NCBI GenBank assembly: GCA_963281255.1
Contig: OY725504.1
Location: 2,108,001-2,172,000, forward strand
Length of the DNA: 64,000 bases
Direction of reading: 5' to 3'
Source: Aphrocallistes beatrix
Taxonomy: Eukaryota > Porifera > Hexactinellida > Sceptrulophora > Aphrocallistidae
In this document: piece after piece, positions 63,645-64,000 of the stretch
Layout: each line of letters begins with the position of its first letter
Position numbering within the stretch: the stretch's first letter is position 1
The notes under the pieces: model-generated
Told to the model about the DNA's origin: nothing
Databases searched by the model: none
What the model saw: the letters and a program-made list of their open reading frames with translations, nothing else
Program-made: the position numbers and the translations under genes

Positions 63645-63652
63645 GGTTAGAG

Positions 63653-64000
63653 TATATGGCTTCACACTCAAAATAGAGATCATTGTACGACACTACAATA
63701 GTATGTCATAGTTTATATAGATAGTTTATATAAATATAGATACCTTAATTTTATTAAAGTGTATATAGATAAAAGAGGTTATGTGTATATTTTCATACCT
63801 TAATATGCATATTTTGACACCATCTGACAAATTTTGATGTTAGAAATTAGCTTCCAACGGTTGACATGGGGAGCTTAGGGATGTAGATTTGGAATACCAT
63901 TTGGCAGACCCTCCACTTACTAGCATAGGCGCCAAGTGTGCGTACATGGAGGGGGCTCCCCCAAGGTCTGGAGCCGGGGGGAGGCCGTGGTGCTGGGTAG
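63653..64000. other. sequence beyond the nest, end of window
   Basis: 63845-63895 is an inverted piece of the 135-145 bp unit at 56660-57045 (CAACGGTTGACATGGGGAGC and TGTAGATTTGG). The last 80 bp are GC-rich, with CCCCCAAGGTCTGGAGCCGG, possibly the edge of another element. Confidence 0.4.

Larger units (their letters stand above)
60479..63652. mobile_element. outer MITE of a three-layer nest (GGACAAAAGTATTT family)
   Basis: The left end CTCTAATCGGACAAAAGTAT follows TA. The right TIR (TTATTGTCCGG then TTAGAG) is cut by the hAT insertion and completed after it, ending GGTTAGAG at 63652 before TA. The MITE interior, 60479-60925, is an imperfect palindrome. Confidence 0.88.

Noticed and set aside
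1..64000. tRNA, rRNA or snRNA genes
   Set aside because: No cloverleaf with A and B boxes or conserved rRNA/snRNA stretch was recognised by eye. A tRNAscan-SE or Rfam search would settle it.

Overview
This window is animal (metazoan) nuclear DNA, AT-rich and dominated by transposable elements. One host gene runs through almost all of it on the minus strand: an ABHD17-family (FAM108) depalmitoylating alpha/beta hydrolase. I could place four coding exons with matching splice phases: exon 1 59987-60216, exon 2 41703-41872, exon 3 15328-15571 and exon 4 2459-2660. They join in frame into 282 residues, from the initiator Met to the conserved [10 protein letters not shown] stretch. The last few residues are expected in an exon to the left of the window. 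An acceptor-like site just upstream of the start codon suggests a 5'UTR exon to the right. The three complete introns are about 18.1, 26.1 and 12.7 kb. About 850 bp of coding sequence spans 57.8 kb. The gene and transposon types fit an invertebrate, but I cannot name the species.

The introns are packed with DNA transposons. About eighteen copies or fragments of one 0.5-0.6 kb repeat, called HN1 here, lie on both strands. HN1 has an AT microsatellite near its 5' end, an inverted copy of its 5' end near its 3' end, and 3' hairpins, which suggests a non-autonomous Helentron/DINE-like element. There is one intact Tc1 element (52050-53385) and one intact mariner element (42505-43815). Broken transposases of the Tc1, mariner/IS630, hAT (ZMYM1-like and BED-finger types) and P-element/THAP kinds are scattered through the rest. 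Many short elements have clear terminal inverted repeats (TIRs) and target-site duplications (TSDs): TA for Tc1/mariner/Tigger types, 8 bp for hAT, TTAA for two 1.9 kb elements, and 7 bp for a long-TIR family called LT7 here.

Layout: 1-15.3 kb (introns 4 and 3) holds HN1, LT7, Tigger-type MITEs, Tc1 relics and a ZMYM1-like hAT relic. 15.6-41.7 kb (intron 2) holds a THAP/P-type relic, a Tc1 with HN1 in its leader, foldback elements, a TTAA element inside an LT7 element, a Gypsy-like gag-protease-RT relic split by an LT7 element, a KRBA2-like integrase relic and a long-TIR element carrying a 17-bp minisatellite. 41.9-60 kb (intron 1) holds the mariner, clustered HN1 copies and a five-layer transposon nest at 50.5-54.7 kb. 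60.2-64 kb, upstream of the coding start, holds a three-layer nest.

I found no rRNA, tRNA, CRISPR array or bacterial operon. Apart from the hydrolase, every protein-like segment I could recognise belongs to a mobile element.
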